A program made the translations under genes and the position numbers. Below are positions 8,910 to 16,881 of a stretch of 64,000 nt of DNA, one piece after another. The stretch lies in NCBI RefSeq assembly GCF_004795015.1, contig NZ_SSBI01000024.1:1-64000 (forward strand). The letters run 5' to 3'. Each line of letters starts with the position of its first letter. Position 1 is the first letter of the stretch. The notes below the pieces were generated by a model that ran no database searches, was not told the DNA's origin, and worked only from the letters and a program-made list of their open reading frames with translations. Source of the stretch: Streptomyces sp. A1277. GTDB taxonomy: Bacteria > Actinomycetota > Actinomycetes > Streptomycetales > Streptomycetaceae.

Positions 8910-9560
8910 TCAGCCGATCCGGACGCTCGCGCCCGGGGTCAGCCGGTGATAGCGGGCCGGGACGCCGGGACCCCGCTCGCCGAGGAAGCCTTCGACCATC
9001 GTGGCGCCGATGTCGTTGAGGGCGCCGTCGTGCACGGCGTAGGCATCCCGCGGGGCGACCTCGCGCACATAGTCGATCAGATCGCCGACGGTGGACCACG
9101 GGGCGTGCACGGGCAGCAGCAACGTGTCGACGGGACCGTCGGGGACGGTCAGGGCGTCGCCGGGGTGGAAGAGGGCGTCGTCCACCAGGAAACCGATGTT
9201 GGGTATGCGCGGAACATCGGGGTGGATGACCGCATGCCAGGCGCCGTGCACGCGAACGTCGAAGCCGGCGACGGTGAAGGCATCCCCGTCCCCCGTAGCG
9301 GTGACCTGCGTGCCAAGGCCGTCCAGTCGCTTGGCGACCGCGGGGTTGGTCCAGATGCGCAGCCCCGGGCGCGCCGCGGCCGCCCGGCGCAGCGTCTCCT
9401 CCGAGAAATGGTCGAAGTGCTCGTGCGTGACGAGCACCGCGTCGGCGCCTTCCAGCGCCGCCGGGTCACTCAGACCACCCGGGTCGATGACCAGGCGGCG
9501 CCCGTCCTTCTCAAGCCGCACACACGCATGACCGAACTTGGTGAGCTCCACGACCGGCAC
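8910..9560 (-). CDS. Metallo-beta-lactamase-fold hydrolase
   Basis: 216-residue MBL-fold protein: KFGHACVRLE near the start, HEHFDHF metal-binding motif near residue 51, and a later GDALT/D region supplying the bridging aspartate. Resembles UlaG-like/YycJ-like single-domain hydrolases of unknown substrate. The GTG at 9560 follows a GGAAGGA site. Divergent from a MarR gene with four direct repeats between them, so it is a likely MarR target. Confidence 0.85.
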   Translation of the reverse strand: MPVVELTKFGHACVRLEKDGRRLVIDPGGLSDPAALEGADAVLVTHEHFDHFSEETLRRAAAARPGLRIWTNPAVAKRLDGLGTQVTATGDGDAFTVAGFDVRVHGAWHAVIHPDVPRIPNIGFLVDDALFHPGDALTVPDGPVDTLLLPVHAPWSTVGDLIDYVREVAPRDAYAVHDGALNDIGATMVEGFLGERGPGVPARYHRLTPGASVRIG

Positions 9561-9597
9561 GTCCTTCCGTCTCCGCTGACACTCATTTGTTTAGCCG

Positions 9598-9648
9598 AAC
9601 TGTACAACCAAACTGTACAATCCAAACTGTATAATCCAAACTGTACAA
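9598..9648. promoter_or_regulatory. Four AACTGTACAA iterons (13-14 bp period)
   Basis: AACTGTACAA occurs at 9598, 9611 and 9639, and as AACTGTATAA at 9625, in the 120-bp gap between the MBL gene and the divergent MarR gene. Each unit contains the self-complementary hexamer TGTACA. The position fits operators for the adjacent MarR protein acting on both promoters. Confidence 0.75.
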
Positions 9649-9680
9649 CTAGATTTTGCGACTCCGGATAAGATGCCCCC

Positions 9681-10157
9681 ATGGACGAAGACGCGCTGGC
9701 CGAGGAGCTGCGGCAGTCGCTCGGTGAGCTGGTCCGGGCGGTACGAGCCGTGGACGCCATGCCTCCCGGCGAGGCCGCCATCCTCGGTTACCTCGACCGC
9801 GACGGCCCGTTGACCACGGCCGACCTCGCTCGCCTGCGCCGCGTCACACACCAGTCGGCCGCCAAGTCGGTCAAAGATCTCTCCGCGGCCGGCCTGGTCC
9901 GCGGCGAGCGGCACCCCGACGACGGCCGCAAGCTCCTGCTGCACCTCACCGGCGCCGGCCTCTCCCGCCTCCGGCGTGAACGCACGCGCCGTACCGGCGC
10001 CCTGGGCGCCGCCGTCCGCGAGACCTTCACCCCCGAGGAACAGCTGCGACTGAGCGAGTCCGTCGCCCTGCTGTCCCGCCTGACGGCCCACCTCACCGGA
10101 GACCGCCCGCCCCGCGGAGCACCGTCGCCGATCGAGCCCCAGCCGCGGAAGAGGTGA
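9681..10157 (+). CDS. MarR-family regulator
   Basis: 158-residue winged-helix regulator. HTH region LTTADLARLRRVTHQSAAKSV at about residues 48-68, wing RHPDDGRKLLLHLT, then dimerisation helices. Clearly paralogous to the MarR protein encoded at 12771 (shared MP.GE/GQ, LTTADLA/MTTSELA and P.DGRK blocks). Divergent from the MBL hydrolase gene; the shared intergenic iterons suggest autoregulation and control of the hydrolase. Confidence 0.88.
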   Translation: MDEDALAEELRQSLGELVRAVRAVDAMPPGEAAILGYLDRDGPLTTADLARLRRVTHQSAAKSVKDLSAAGLVRGERHPDDGRKLLLHLTGAGLSRLRRERTRRTGALGAAVRETFTPEEQLRLSESVALLSRLTAHLTGDRPPRGAPSPIEPQPRKR

Positions 10158-10255
10158 CGCCGCGGGCGCGGTGACAGGCCGGCGAACCGGTCCCGGTCAG
10201 TACGCCTGGAGCGAGTCCCGCCCGACCGAGTCAACAACCCTGCGGGTCAATACAC

Positions 10256-10576
10256 CTACGCCGGCGAGGTGTCGTCCCCCACCAGCCGCAGCACGGGGCG
10301 CTGGGGTGCGAACTCGCCCAGGCCGAGCGCGGCCTCGCGCCAGTGCGCGGCCAGTTCGAGCAGGCGCTCGTCGTCCTGCCGGTAGGCGGGCGGCGGCACG
10401 TCCGGCACGGTCCGCCACAGGATCGTCGCGGCGAACCTGACCGCGTGCAGGGCTGCCGTCGTATGCGCCTCGACCCCGTCCTCGCCCAACTGCCGCAGCA
10501 CCTCCAGGCGCTCGGCGAGGGCGAGAAGCTCGCCGTACGCCCTGACGGACTCCTGCGCACGCACGACATCGTCCAC
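10256..10576 (-). CDS. Small conserved hypothetical protein
   Basis: 106-residue helical protein. The GTG at 10576 is preceded by a good GGAGG site five bases away, which fixes the start. Soluble, with no signal peptide or membrane segment, and rich in Leu/Ala helices with WRTVPD and HWREAALGL blocks. No known domain recognised. It lies alone between the MarR gene and the divergent DD-peptidase gene. Confidence 0.6.
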   Translation of the reverse strand: MDDVVRAQESVRAYGELLALAERLEVLRQLGEDGVEAHTTAALHAVRFAATILWRTVPDVPPPAYRQDDERLLELAAHWREAALGLGEFAPQRPVLRLVGDDTSPA

Positions 10577-10867
10577 GGTTACCTCCGGCCTCTGGGGCGC
10601 TCGGCGCACCTGTCGCTGCGGTACGTCGGGCCGGCTCGCCGATCCCCGTGCCGGACCTCCCGCACAGGGCCTCGGATGTGACGCCGATGGTAGCCCCTGG
10701 CCACCGCGCCCGATCGCCGCGCGCACGCCGCGACCCCGCCCCCGGCGCCCGGATGTCGTAAAAAATCACCCCCTCGTGGACCACAACCAACGGGCGGGGT
10801 CATGCGTCTTATCAGCGCAGCGGCACCCTCATGTGGCCGCATTCCAGGGGCATTTGGAGCGTTTAAG

Positions 10868-11767
10868 TTGAAACTCGGCATTAAGGGCATAAGGCGCGCT
10901 TCCGCAACCGCCACGGTGGCCCTCACGACGGGCGCCCTCCTCGCGGGTGGCGCGTTCGCCTCCACGGCGCAGGCCGCCGCGCCGAAGGCGCCCTCGATCG
11001 TCGCCAAGGGCGGCTTCGTGATGAACAACGGCACCGGAAAGACGCTGTTCACCAAGGCCGCGGACACCCGCCGCTCCACCGGTTCCACCACGAAGATCAT
11101 GACCGCCCGGGTGGTGCTGGCCCAGAAGGGTCTGAACCTGGACTCCAAGGTCACGATCCAGAAGGCGTACAGCGACTACATCGTCTCCAAGGGCGCTTCC
11201 TCGGCCCGCCTGATCGTCGGTGACAAGGTCACCGTCCGGCAGCTCCTGTACGGCCTGATGCTGCCCTCGGGCTGCGACGCCGCGTACGCGCTGGCCGACA
11301 AGTTCGGCTCCGGCTCGACGCGCGCGGCGCGGGTGAAGTCGTTCATCGGCAAGATGAACAGCACCGCCAAGACGCTCGGCCTGAAGAACACGCACTTCGA
11401 CTCGTTCGACGGCATAGGGAACGGGTCCAACTACTCGACCCCGCGCGACCTGACGAAGCTCGCGAGCAGCGCGATGAAGTACTCCACGTTCCGCACGGTC
11501 GTGAAGGCGAAGTCGACGAAGCAGAAGGTCACGACGAAGACCGGCGGCTACCGCTACATGTCGTGGACCAACACCAACAAGCTGCTCGGCACGTACAGCG
11601 GCGCGATCGGTGTGAAGACGGGCTCCGGCCCGGCGGCCAAGTACTGCCTGGTCTTCGCCGCGACCCGCAAGGGCAAGACGGTGATCGGTACGGTCCTGAC
11701 GTCCACCTCGGAGGCGACCCGCACGGCGGACGCCAAGAAGCTGATGGACTACGGCTTCAAGAAGTAA
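10868..11767 (+). CDS. D-alanyl-D-alanine carboxypeptidase/transpeptidase, K15 type (S11)
   Basis: Secreted serine penicillin-recognising enzyme that acts on peptidoglycan stem peptides. The three active-site motifs are STTK (about residue 72), SGC (about 135, where most S11 enzymes have SGN) and KTG (about 250). The SGC variant is that of the Streptomyces K15 DD-transpeptidase. A clear signal peptide (MKLGIKGIRR, hydrophobic stretch, AQA-AAP cleavage) supports the TTG start at 10868 with GGAG 8 bp before; an upstream ATG at 10802 is possible. 299 residues and no C-terminal anchor, so probably soluble in the wall. Confidence 0.88.
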   Translation: MKLGIKGIRRASATATVALTTGALLAGGAFASTAQAAAPKAPSIVAKGGFVMNNGTGKTLFTKAADTRRSTGSTTKIMTARVVLAQKGLNLDSKVTIQKAYSDYIVSKGASSARLIVGDKVTVRQLLYGLMLPSGCDAAYALADKFGSGSTRAARVKSFIGKMNSTAKTLGLKNTHFDSFDGIGNGSNYSTPRDLTKLASSAMKYSTFRTVVKAKSTKQKVTTKTGGYRYMSWTNTNKLLGTYSGAIGVKTGSGPAAKYCLVFAATRKGKTVIGTVLTSTSEATRTADAKKLMDYGFKK

Positions 11768-11792
11768 CCCGTCGGCCGGTCCGGTTGTACGA

Positions 11793-11832
11793 AGAGGGGG
11801 CCCCGCACGCCACGGCGTGCGGGGCCCCCTCT
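11793..11832 (+). terminator. Strong terminator hairpin, 18-bp perfect stem
   Basis: Perfect 18-bp inverted repeat (11793-11810 with 11815-11832) and a CACG loop, 26 bp after the DD-peptidase stop codon. There is no U-tract, as is usual in Streptomyces. Confidence 0.9.
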
Positions 11833-12172
11833 GCTCTGGGAACCTGCCCTTCCGACCCATCGTTCCGCTCCCCCTGACCCCAGCCCTCTTCGCAGTCTTT
11901 GCGATCACAACGACCTCATCGGCTGGGCTCCTTGAGGGGCAGAGAAAACCGGTGGAACCGCACCACGCCCCCGGCTACCTTGCTGCCGGGCCATGCCGTC
12001 CGTGCACGCCCGCCGCCTCTGCCGTCCGGGAAAGGGCGTTCCGTTGTACATCGCGTGAGACCTCCCCACTGCTGATCTGTCGCGCGTCGCGCCCGCTGTG
12101 CGCCGCGCTGCTTCCTGCTGCGGATTTCTCACACGAAACCGGTGTACTTCAGTGCTCTTCCATTGGGCCGTC
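11833..12172. other. Intergenic stretch, nothing recognised
   Basis: About 340 bp between the DD-peptidase terminator and the DUF1062-like gene. It must hold the promoter of the downstream gene, but no clear -35/-10 pair, repeat or coding frame was recognised. Confidence 0.5.
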
Positions 12173-12700
12173 ATGCCCACACGCCTGCCCGTCGTCCTTC
12201 GCCGCTGCCACACGTGCGCGTCCGGAAGCTTCCGTGCGAACGGCAAATTCCGGGTCAACGCGAACCACAAGCTGCTCGACGCCTGGCTCCTCGCGCTCTG
12301 CACGGGGTGCGGCGACACCACCCGGCTCACGATCCTGGAGCGGGTGCACGTGCGCTCCGTACGACCTGAGCTGCTGGACCGCATGCACGACAACGACTCC
12401 GTCCTGGCGGCGGAGTTGCTCCAGGACGGAGTCGTGCAGCGGCGCAACCGCGTCGCCCTCGACTGGACCGGCGCCTGGCGCCTGGACACCGGCGGCCAGG
12501 ACCATCTGGGCCGCGAGGTGGTCGACGTATCGGTCACCTTCGGGGCCCGGATTCCGGTACGGCCGCTGCACCTGATCGCGGACGGCTGCGGACTGTCGCG
12601 GGCCGAGACAAAACGCCTGCTGTCGGAGGGCAAACTCGTCTCCCCCGCCCGCCTGACCGGCAGACTCACGGGCGACTTCGGCTTCCTGCTGAAGCGCTGA
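12173..12700 (+). CDS. DUF1062-like protein
   Basis: 175-residue protein opening with a zinc-ribbon-like pair (RRCHTCAS and LCTGCGDT, CxxC...CxxC within residues 10-50) followed by a basic C-terminal half with an S4-like end (LSRAETKRLLSEGKLVSP). This pattern fits the DUF1062 family, of unknown role, possibly RNA-binding by its S4-like tail. ATG at 12173 chosen as the start closest to the conserved region; an in-frame ATG at 12098 is less likely. Confidence 0.7.
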   Translation: MPTRLPVVLRRCHTCASGSFRANGKFRVNANHKLLDAWLLALCTGCGDTTRLTILERVHVRSVRPELLDRMHDNDSVLAAELLQDGVVQRRNRVALDWTGAWRLDTGGQDHLGREVVDVSVTFGARIPVRPLHLIADGCGLSRAETKRLLSEGKLVSPARLTGRLTGDFGFLLKR

Positions 12701-12703
12701 GGA

Positions 12704-12760
12704 GGGGCCGGGGGCCGGGGGCCGGGGTACGAAAAGCGCGCCCCGGCCTCCCGGCCGGCT
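12704..12760. terminator. GC-rich repeat/hairpin between convergent genes
   Basis: Three GGGGCCGG-type tandem units followed by complementary GCCCCGGCC and CCGGCC stretches in the 70-bp gap between convergent genes. Likely bidirectional terminator. Confidence 0.45.
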
Positions 12761-12770
12761 CACACGTCAT

Positions 12771-13193
12771 TCAGTGCGCGGCGACCCGCTCGACGAGCCC
12801 GATCGCGGCCGCCAGCAACTCCCGTTCGCCGTCGCTCAGTTCCGCGTCGATGGCCCGGGCGAGCCAGTCCGCCCGGCGCTCCCGCTCCTCCTCCAGGAGC
12901 GCGCGCCCGGCGTCCGACAGTTCGACCAGGCTCTTGCGGCCGTCGGTCGGGTGAGCACGGCGGGTGATGAGCCCCTGTTCCATGAGCAGCCCGACGGCCC
13001 GCGCCATGGACTGCGGACGCACCCGCTGACCGGTGGCGAGCTCGCTGGTGGTCATGGCGCCGTTGCGGTCCAGCTCACCGAGGACGGCGACCTGGCCGAG
13101 CGGCATCTGGTCCTCTAGCTTCACGCGCCGGGTGAGCTTTCCCATCGCTGTGCGCAGCTCGGCGGCGATGGCGGCGGATTCCGGGAGGGGCAT
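12771..13193 (-). CDS. MarR-family regulator (paralogue)
   Basis: 140-residue winged-helix regulator with HTH MTTSELATGQRVRPQSMARA at about residues 48-67 and wing AHPTDGRKSLVELS. ATG at 13193 (MPLPESAAI) chosen over an upstream start because it begins the conserved helix. Paralogue of the MarR protein at 9681. Divergent from the enolase gene with six 13-bp repeats between them, so it probably controls that enolase and itself. Confidence 0.87.
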   Translation of the reverse strand: MPLPESAAIAAELRTAMGKLTRRVKLEDQMPLGQVAVLGELDRNGAMTTSELATGQRVRPQSMARAVGLLMEQGLITRRAHPTDGRKSLVELSDAGRALLEEERERRADWLARAIDAELSDGERELLAAAIGLVERVAAH

Positions 13194-13230
13194 ACCGAAC
13201 TTTAACGCGGGAGCACAATGCCCAGCTGAC

Positions 13231-13304
13231 CTGCACAGCAAGCCTGCTCAGCGCACCTGCACAGCGCACCTGCACAGCTAAGCTAAACAGCACAGCTGCA
13301 CAGC
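13231..13304. promoter_or_regulatory. Six CTGCACAGC iterons at exact 13-bp spacing
   Basis: CTGCACAGC starts at 13231, 13257, 13270 and 13296, with variants CTGCTCAGC at 13244 and CTAAACAGC at 13283: six units in one 13-bp register. They fill the gap between a MarR gene and the divergent enolase gene. The core CTGCACA resembles the CTGTACA core of the iterons at the other MarR gene. Confidence 0.85.
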
Positions 13305-13390
13305 ATTGCTGTAGGGTGTGGCTCGCCCGGTCCAGCGCCACCGTCGTCGCAGCCGGACCGCGGCACGCGACAACGGGAAGGACCACTCCC

Positions 13391-14671
13391 ATGACCGCCA
13401 TCACCACCGTCACCGGCCGCCGCGTCCTGGACAGCCGGGGCAACCCCACCGTCGAGGTGGACGTGGAACTGTCGGACGGCTCGCTCGGCCGGGCCGCGGT
13501 CCCCTCCGGCGCCTCCACCGGCGCCCGCGAGGCCGTCGAACTGCGCGACGGTGACCCGGCCCGCTGGCACGGCAAGGGCGTCGACCAGGCCGTGCGCCAC
13601 GTCAACACGGAGCTCACCGAGGCCGTCGTCGGCCGGGACGCGGAGGACCAGGCCGGGCTGGACGCGGCGCTCGTCGCGGCGGACGGCACCGCCACCAAGG
13701 CCCGGCTCGGCGCCAACGCGATCCTGGGCGTCTCCCTGGCGACCGCCAAGGCCGCGGCGGCCGCGCACCGCCTGCCGCTGTACCGGTACCTGGGCGGGTC
13801 GGACGCCCGGCTGCTGCCCGTACCGATGATGAACATCGTCAACGGGGGCGCCCACGCGGACAATCCGTTGGACTTCCAGGAGTTCATGATCGCCCCGACC
13901 GGCGCAGGGACGTTCGCCGAGGCCGTCCGGATGGGCTCGGAGATCTTCCACACCCTGCGCCGCGACCTGCTCGCCGCCGGCCACTCCACCGGCGTCGGCG
14001 ACGAGGGCGGCTTCGCGCCCTCCCTGCGTACCGCCGAGGAAGCCCTCGACTTCGTCGTGGCGGCCATCGAACGCACGGGGTACCGGCCGGGCAGGGACAT
14101 CGGCCTGGTCATGGACCCCGCGACGTCGGAGTTCTTCCGCGACGGCGTGTACGACTACGCCGGCGAAGGGGTACGCCGCACCCCGGCCGAGCACGCCGAC
14201 TACCTGGTCAAGCTGATCGACGCCTACCCGGTCGTGTCGATCGAGGACGCGATGGCCGAAGACGACCTCGACGGCTGGCGCGAGCTCACGGCCCGGGTCG
14301 GCGACCGCTGCCAGCTCACCGGGGACGACGTGTTCTGCACGAACGACACCCTGCTGCGCGAGGGCATCGCCTCCGGGGTCGCCAACTCCGTTCTCGTGAA
14401 GGTCAACCAGATCGGCACCCTGACGGAGGCCCTGACCACGGTCGGCACCGCACACCGGGCGGGCTACACCGTCGTCATGTCCCACCGCTCGGGCGAGACG
14501 GAGGACACCACGATCGCGGACCTGGCGGTGGCCACGGGCTGCGGCCAGATCAAGACGGGCTCCCTCTCCCGCTCCGACCGCACGGCCAAGTACAACCAGC
14601 TGATCCGCATCGAGGAGGAGTTGGGCGCCGGCGCCCGGTACGCGGGGGCCCAGGCACTGCGTCGCCGGTAG
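13391..14671 (+). CDS. eno: Enolase (probably an accessory copy)
   Basis: 426-residue phosphopyruvate hydratase, interconverting 2-phosphoglycerate and phosphoenolpyruvate. Motifs in order: SRGNPTVEV near residue 15, GDEGGFAP near 205 (catalytic Glu), metal ligands in VMDPA, SIEDA and TGDD, the LVKVNQIGT lysine near 335, and SHRSGETED. Some motif positions differ from the usual housekeeping forms (DPATSEFF, SIEDAMAEDD, KTGSLSRSDR). MarR-linked expression and this drift suggest a second, regulated enolase; the main copy would lie elsewhere in the genome. Confidence 0.9.
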   Translation: MTAITTVTGRRVLDSRGNPTVEVDVELSDGSLGRAAVPSGASTGAREAVELRDGDPARWHGKGVDQAVRHVNTELTEAVVGRDAEDQAGLDAALVAADGTATKARLGANAILGVSLATAKAAAAAHRLPLYRYLGGSDARLLPVPMMNIVNGGAHADNPLDFQEFMIAPTGAGTFAEAVRMGSEIFHTLRRDLLAAGHSTGVGDEGGFAPSLRTAEEALDFVVAAIERTGYRPGRDIGLVMDPATSEFFRDGVYDYAGEGVRRTPAEHADYLVKLIDAYPVVSIEDAMAEDDLDGWRELTARVGDRCQLTGDDVFCTNDTLLREGIASGVANSVLVKVNQIGTLTEALTTVGTAHRAGYTVVMSHRSGETEDTTIADLAVATGCGQIKTGSLSRSDRTAKYNQLIRIEEELGAGARYAGAQALRRR

Positions 14672-15028
14672 CCCTCGCCCGGCCCACTGAGCGCCTGCAC
14701 CGCCTCGCGCTCGGCGGGCGCGAGACCGCAAAGGACGGCACCGGCGTCAGCGAGATCCGCCGCGCTGCCCGCCGTCCCGGCACGGAGGCCGTGGCCGGTA
14801 CGTACGCAGGTGGCCGCTGTCGATGGCCTCCCCGCACTCGGCGGGGAGGCCCCGGTACAGGTTCCGGGTCGGCTCGAACGGCTTGACCCGGCCGCCGGGG
14901 AACGGGAACCCCATGGCCTTGCTGTCCCGGCAGATGAGGGACAACCCGGCTGCTACAGGGCGGGGGCAAGCGGCTCATCCCGTCGCGAAGCGTTGCCTCC
15001 GCCATAATTACCTGACTAAGGTCAGAGA
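14672..15028. other. Intergenic stretch with a weak antisense coding-like patch
   Basis: 357 bp without an assigned gene. On the minus strand 14747-14944 can encode 65 residues with a protein-like middle part (FPFPGGRVKPFEPTRNLYRG), but no ribosome-binding site or family was recognised; it may be a gene remnant. The right end holds the promoter of the MarR-GNAT gene. Confidence 0.3.
15012..15025. promoter_or_regulatory. CTGAC-N4-GTCAG inverted repeat before MarR-GNAT gene
   Basis: CTGACTAAGGTCAG ends 3 bp before the ATG at 15029 and overlaps where a ribosome-binding site would be. Plausible autoregulatory operator of the MarR domain encoded next to it. Confidence 0.45.
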
Positions 15029-15919
15029 ATGGCAGCGGACCAGATCAAGCAAGTGCGACGCTTCAACCGGACGGTCGCGGAGCGCGTAGGCGTACTACAG
15101 GATCACTACCTGGACGGCACGCGCCCCTACGGGCAGGCGCGGCTGCTCTGGCAGATCGGGGACGGCGAGACGCATGACGTCCGGAGCGTACGGGCCCGGC
15201 TCGGGCTCGACTCCGGCTACGCGAGCCGGCTCCTGCGCGCCCTGGAACGCGACGGCCTCGTCACCGTAGAGACCCACGCCGAGGACCGGCGCGCACGTAC
15301 GGTGCGGCTGACCGAGGCCGGATGGCGGGAGCGGGCCCAGCTCGACGCCCGTAGCGACGCGCTCGCCGCGTCCCTGCTGGACCCGCTCGACGCCAAGCAG
15401 CGGGACAGGCTCCTCGCGGCGATGGAGGAGGTCGAGCGGCTGCTGACCGCCTCCACGGTCTCCCTGGACATCCTCGACCCGGACCACCCGGACGCGGTCC
15501 ACTGCCTGCGCGGCTTCGCCGACGAACTGGGCGCCCTCTTCGGCTTCGACCCCGCGAACAGCCTGCTCCCCGACCCGGGCGAACTCCGCACGCCACGCGG
15601 CCTCTTCCTCGTTGCCCGCCTGCACGGCGAACCGGTCGGCGCCGCGGGGCTCAAGCTGCCGACCGACGCCCCGGCGGAGATCAAGCGCCTGTGGGTCTCG
15701 CCCCGCGCCCGGGGTCTCGGCCTGGCCAAGCGGATCCTGACCACCCTCGAACAGCAGGCCGTCAGCCACGGCCGGGACCTGGTCCGGCTCGACACCAACA
15801 AGGCCCTGGCAGCCGCCATCCACCTCTACCGCACCAACGGCTACACCGAGATCCCGGCCTTCAACGACGAGCCGTACGCCCACCACTGGTTCGAGAAACG
15901 GCTGACCGACGCGGCGTAA
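15029..15919 (+). CDS. MarR-GNAT fusion protein
   Basis: 296 residues with two domains: a MarR winged helix (about 1-145; SVRARLGLDSGYASRLLRAL recognition region and HAEDRRARTVRLT wing) and a GNAT N-acetyltransferase (about 150-290; VSPRARGLGLAKRIL acetyl-CoA loop, LYRTNGYTEIPAF end motif). Such fusions are widespread in actinobacteria; the transferase substrate is unknown. An inverted repeat abuts the start codon, suggesting autoregulation. Confidence 0.88.
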   Translation: MAADQIKQVRRFNRTVAERVGVLQDHYLDGTRPYGQARLLWQIGDGETHDVRSVRARLGLDSGYASRLLRALERDGLVTVETHAEDRRARTVRLTEAGWRERAQLDARSDALAASLLDPLDAKQRDRLLAAMEEVERLLTASTVSLDILDPDHPDAVHCLRGFADELGALFGFDPANSLLPDPGELRTPRGLFLVARLHGEPVGAAGLKLPTDAPAEIKRLWVSPRARGLGLAKRILTTLEQQAVSHGRDLVRLDTNKALAAAIHLYRTNGYTEIPAFNDEPYAHHWFEKRLTDAA

Positions 15920-15978
15920 GGGGCAACGCCCCCGAGGCGGCGGGCGCGACCGCCAGTACGGCACCGCCTCGACGCCCC

Positions 15979-16434
15979 TCACACGACGTCGAACTCGTTG
16001 CCCTCGGGGTCCTGCATGGCGGCGGCGTAGAGCCCCGTGGCCGGCTCGTCCTTGATGCGCAGCACGGTCGCACCCGCCGTCACCAGCCGTTCCACCGCAC
16101 CGTCGACCCGCTGCGTGCGGACGTCCAGCGGAACGTCACGGCCCCCGCCGACCTTCAGGTCGAAGTGCCACCGGTTCTTAGCGGCCTTCTGCTCCGGAAC
16201 CTGCTGGAACCACACCTTCGGCCCACGCCCCGCCGGATCGATGATCGATTCCGGTACGTCCCCGGCCCCGGCCGGCAACTCCTCGTCGGGCACCCCCATC
16301 GCCGCCCAGTAGGCCCGCCACGTGGCATACCCGTCCGGCGCGGGCTCGGGCACATAGCCCAGGGCCTTGGCCCAGAAGGCCACCATCCGCTGCGGGTCGG
16401 CGCAGTCGATCGTCAGCTGCACAGTCATCTCCAT
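15979..16434 (-). CDS. VOC-family (glyoxalase-like) protein
   Basis: 151-residue vicinal-oxygen-chelate protein with two beta-alpha-beta-beta-beta modules: VQLTIDCADPQRMVAFWAKA at the start and NRWHFDLKV plus MQDPEGNEFDVV in the second half, a typical C-terminal glyoxalase signature with the metal-type Glu. Found as stand-alone uncharacterised dioxygenase/glyoxalase relatives in Streptomyces. Convergent with the MarR-GNAT gene. Confidence 0.83.
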   Translation of the reverse strand: MEMTVQLTIDCADPQRMVAFWAKALGYVPEPAPDGYATWRAYWAAMGVPDEELPAGAGDVPESIIDPAGRGPKVWFQQVPEQKAAKNRWHFDLKVGGGRDVPLDVRTQRVDGAVERLVTAGATVLRIKDEPATGLYAAAMQDPEGNEFDVV

Positions 16435-16446
16435 GCGTGGAGCATT

Positions 16447-16881
16447 TCAGCCGAATCTGACACATGCGCCCTCCGCGGCAGGGCCCTGGGCGGGTCGCTG
16501 ACTCGGGGCGCTCCGGCGCGGCGGAAGTGTCCCGGTAAAGATGACATTGCTGGCCACGGAATGCGCGATGCGCCCGACGTCCTGCCACTACGAGTGGATC
16601 TCACGCGTCGCCGGGTCGGTGAAGACCATGCGTACATAGTTGCGCTCGGCCGGGGGCACGGCTCCGAAGGCGAACAGCAGCGTCGCCGCCGGCGGGCTCC
16701 ACGCCAAGTGTCGGCCCAGCGCCTCCACCCATACCCATGCCGGGGGGAACGGGCAACCCCGGTCAAGCTGACGGGTTTCGGACGGATCCAACACACGCTG
16801 ACCATAGAATTCAGCGGCGGGCGCCACCGTTGCCTGGTCGTTTGCGCACCTCTCGCGGAGGAGATCACATGCAGGACGCAT
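16447..16881 (-). pseudogene. Coding frame interrupted by an in-frame TAG
   Basis: The minus-strand frame from about 16881 reads protein-like (PPAERNYVRMVFTDPATREI), hits a TAG at 16588-16590, then continues in the same frame with coding-like text (WQDVGRIAHSVASNVIFTG) until TGA at 16447. No frameshift is needed, so a nonsense mutation in a small gene is the simplest reading. Family not recognised, and the 5' end overlaps the start of the next gene. Also possible: a short functional product ending at 16588. Confidence 0.4.

Noticed and set aside
13231..13304. Iterons as a plasmid-type replication origin
   Set aside because: Regular iterons recall replication origins, but there is no Rep gene, and the array sits exactly in a divergent marR-eno promoter.
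14747..14944. 65-residue minus-strand gene after enolase
   Set aside because: Text is partly protein-like, but there is no ribosome-binding site, family match or conserved context; left as an uncertain remnant.
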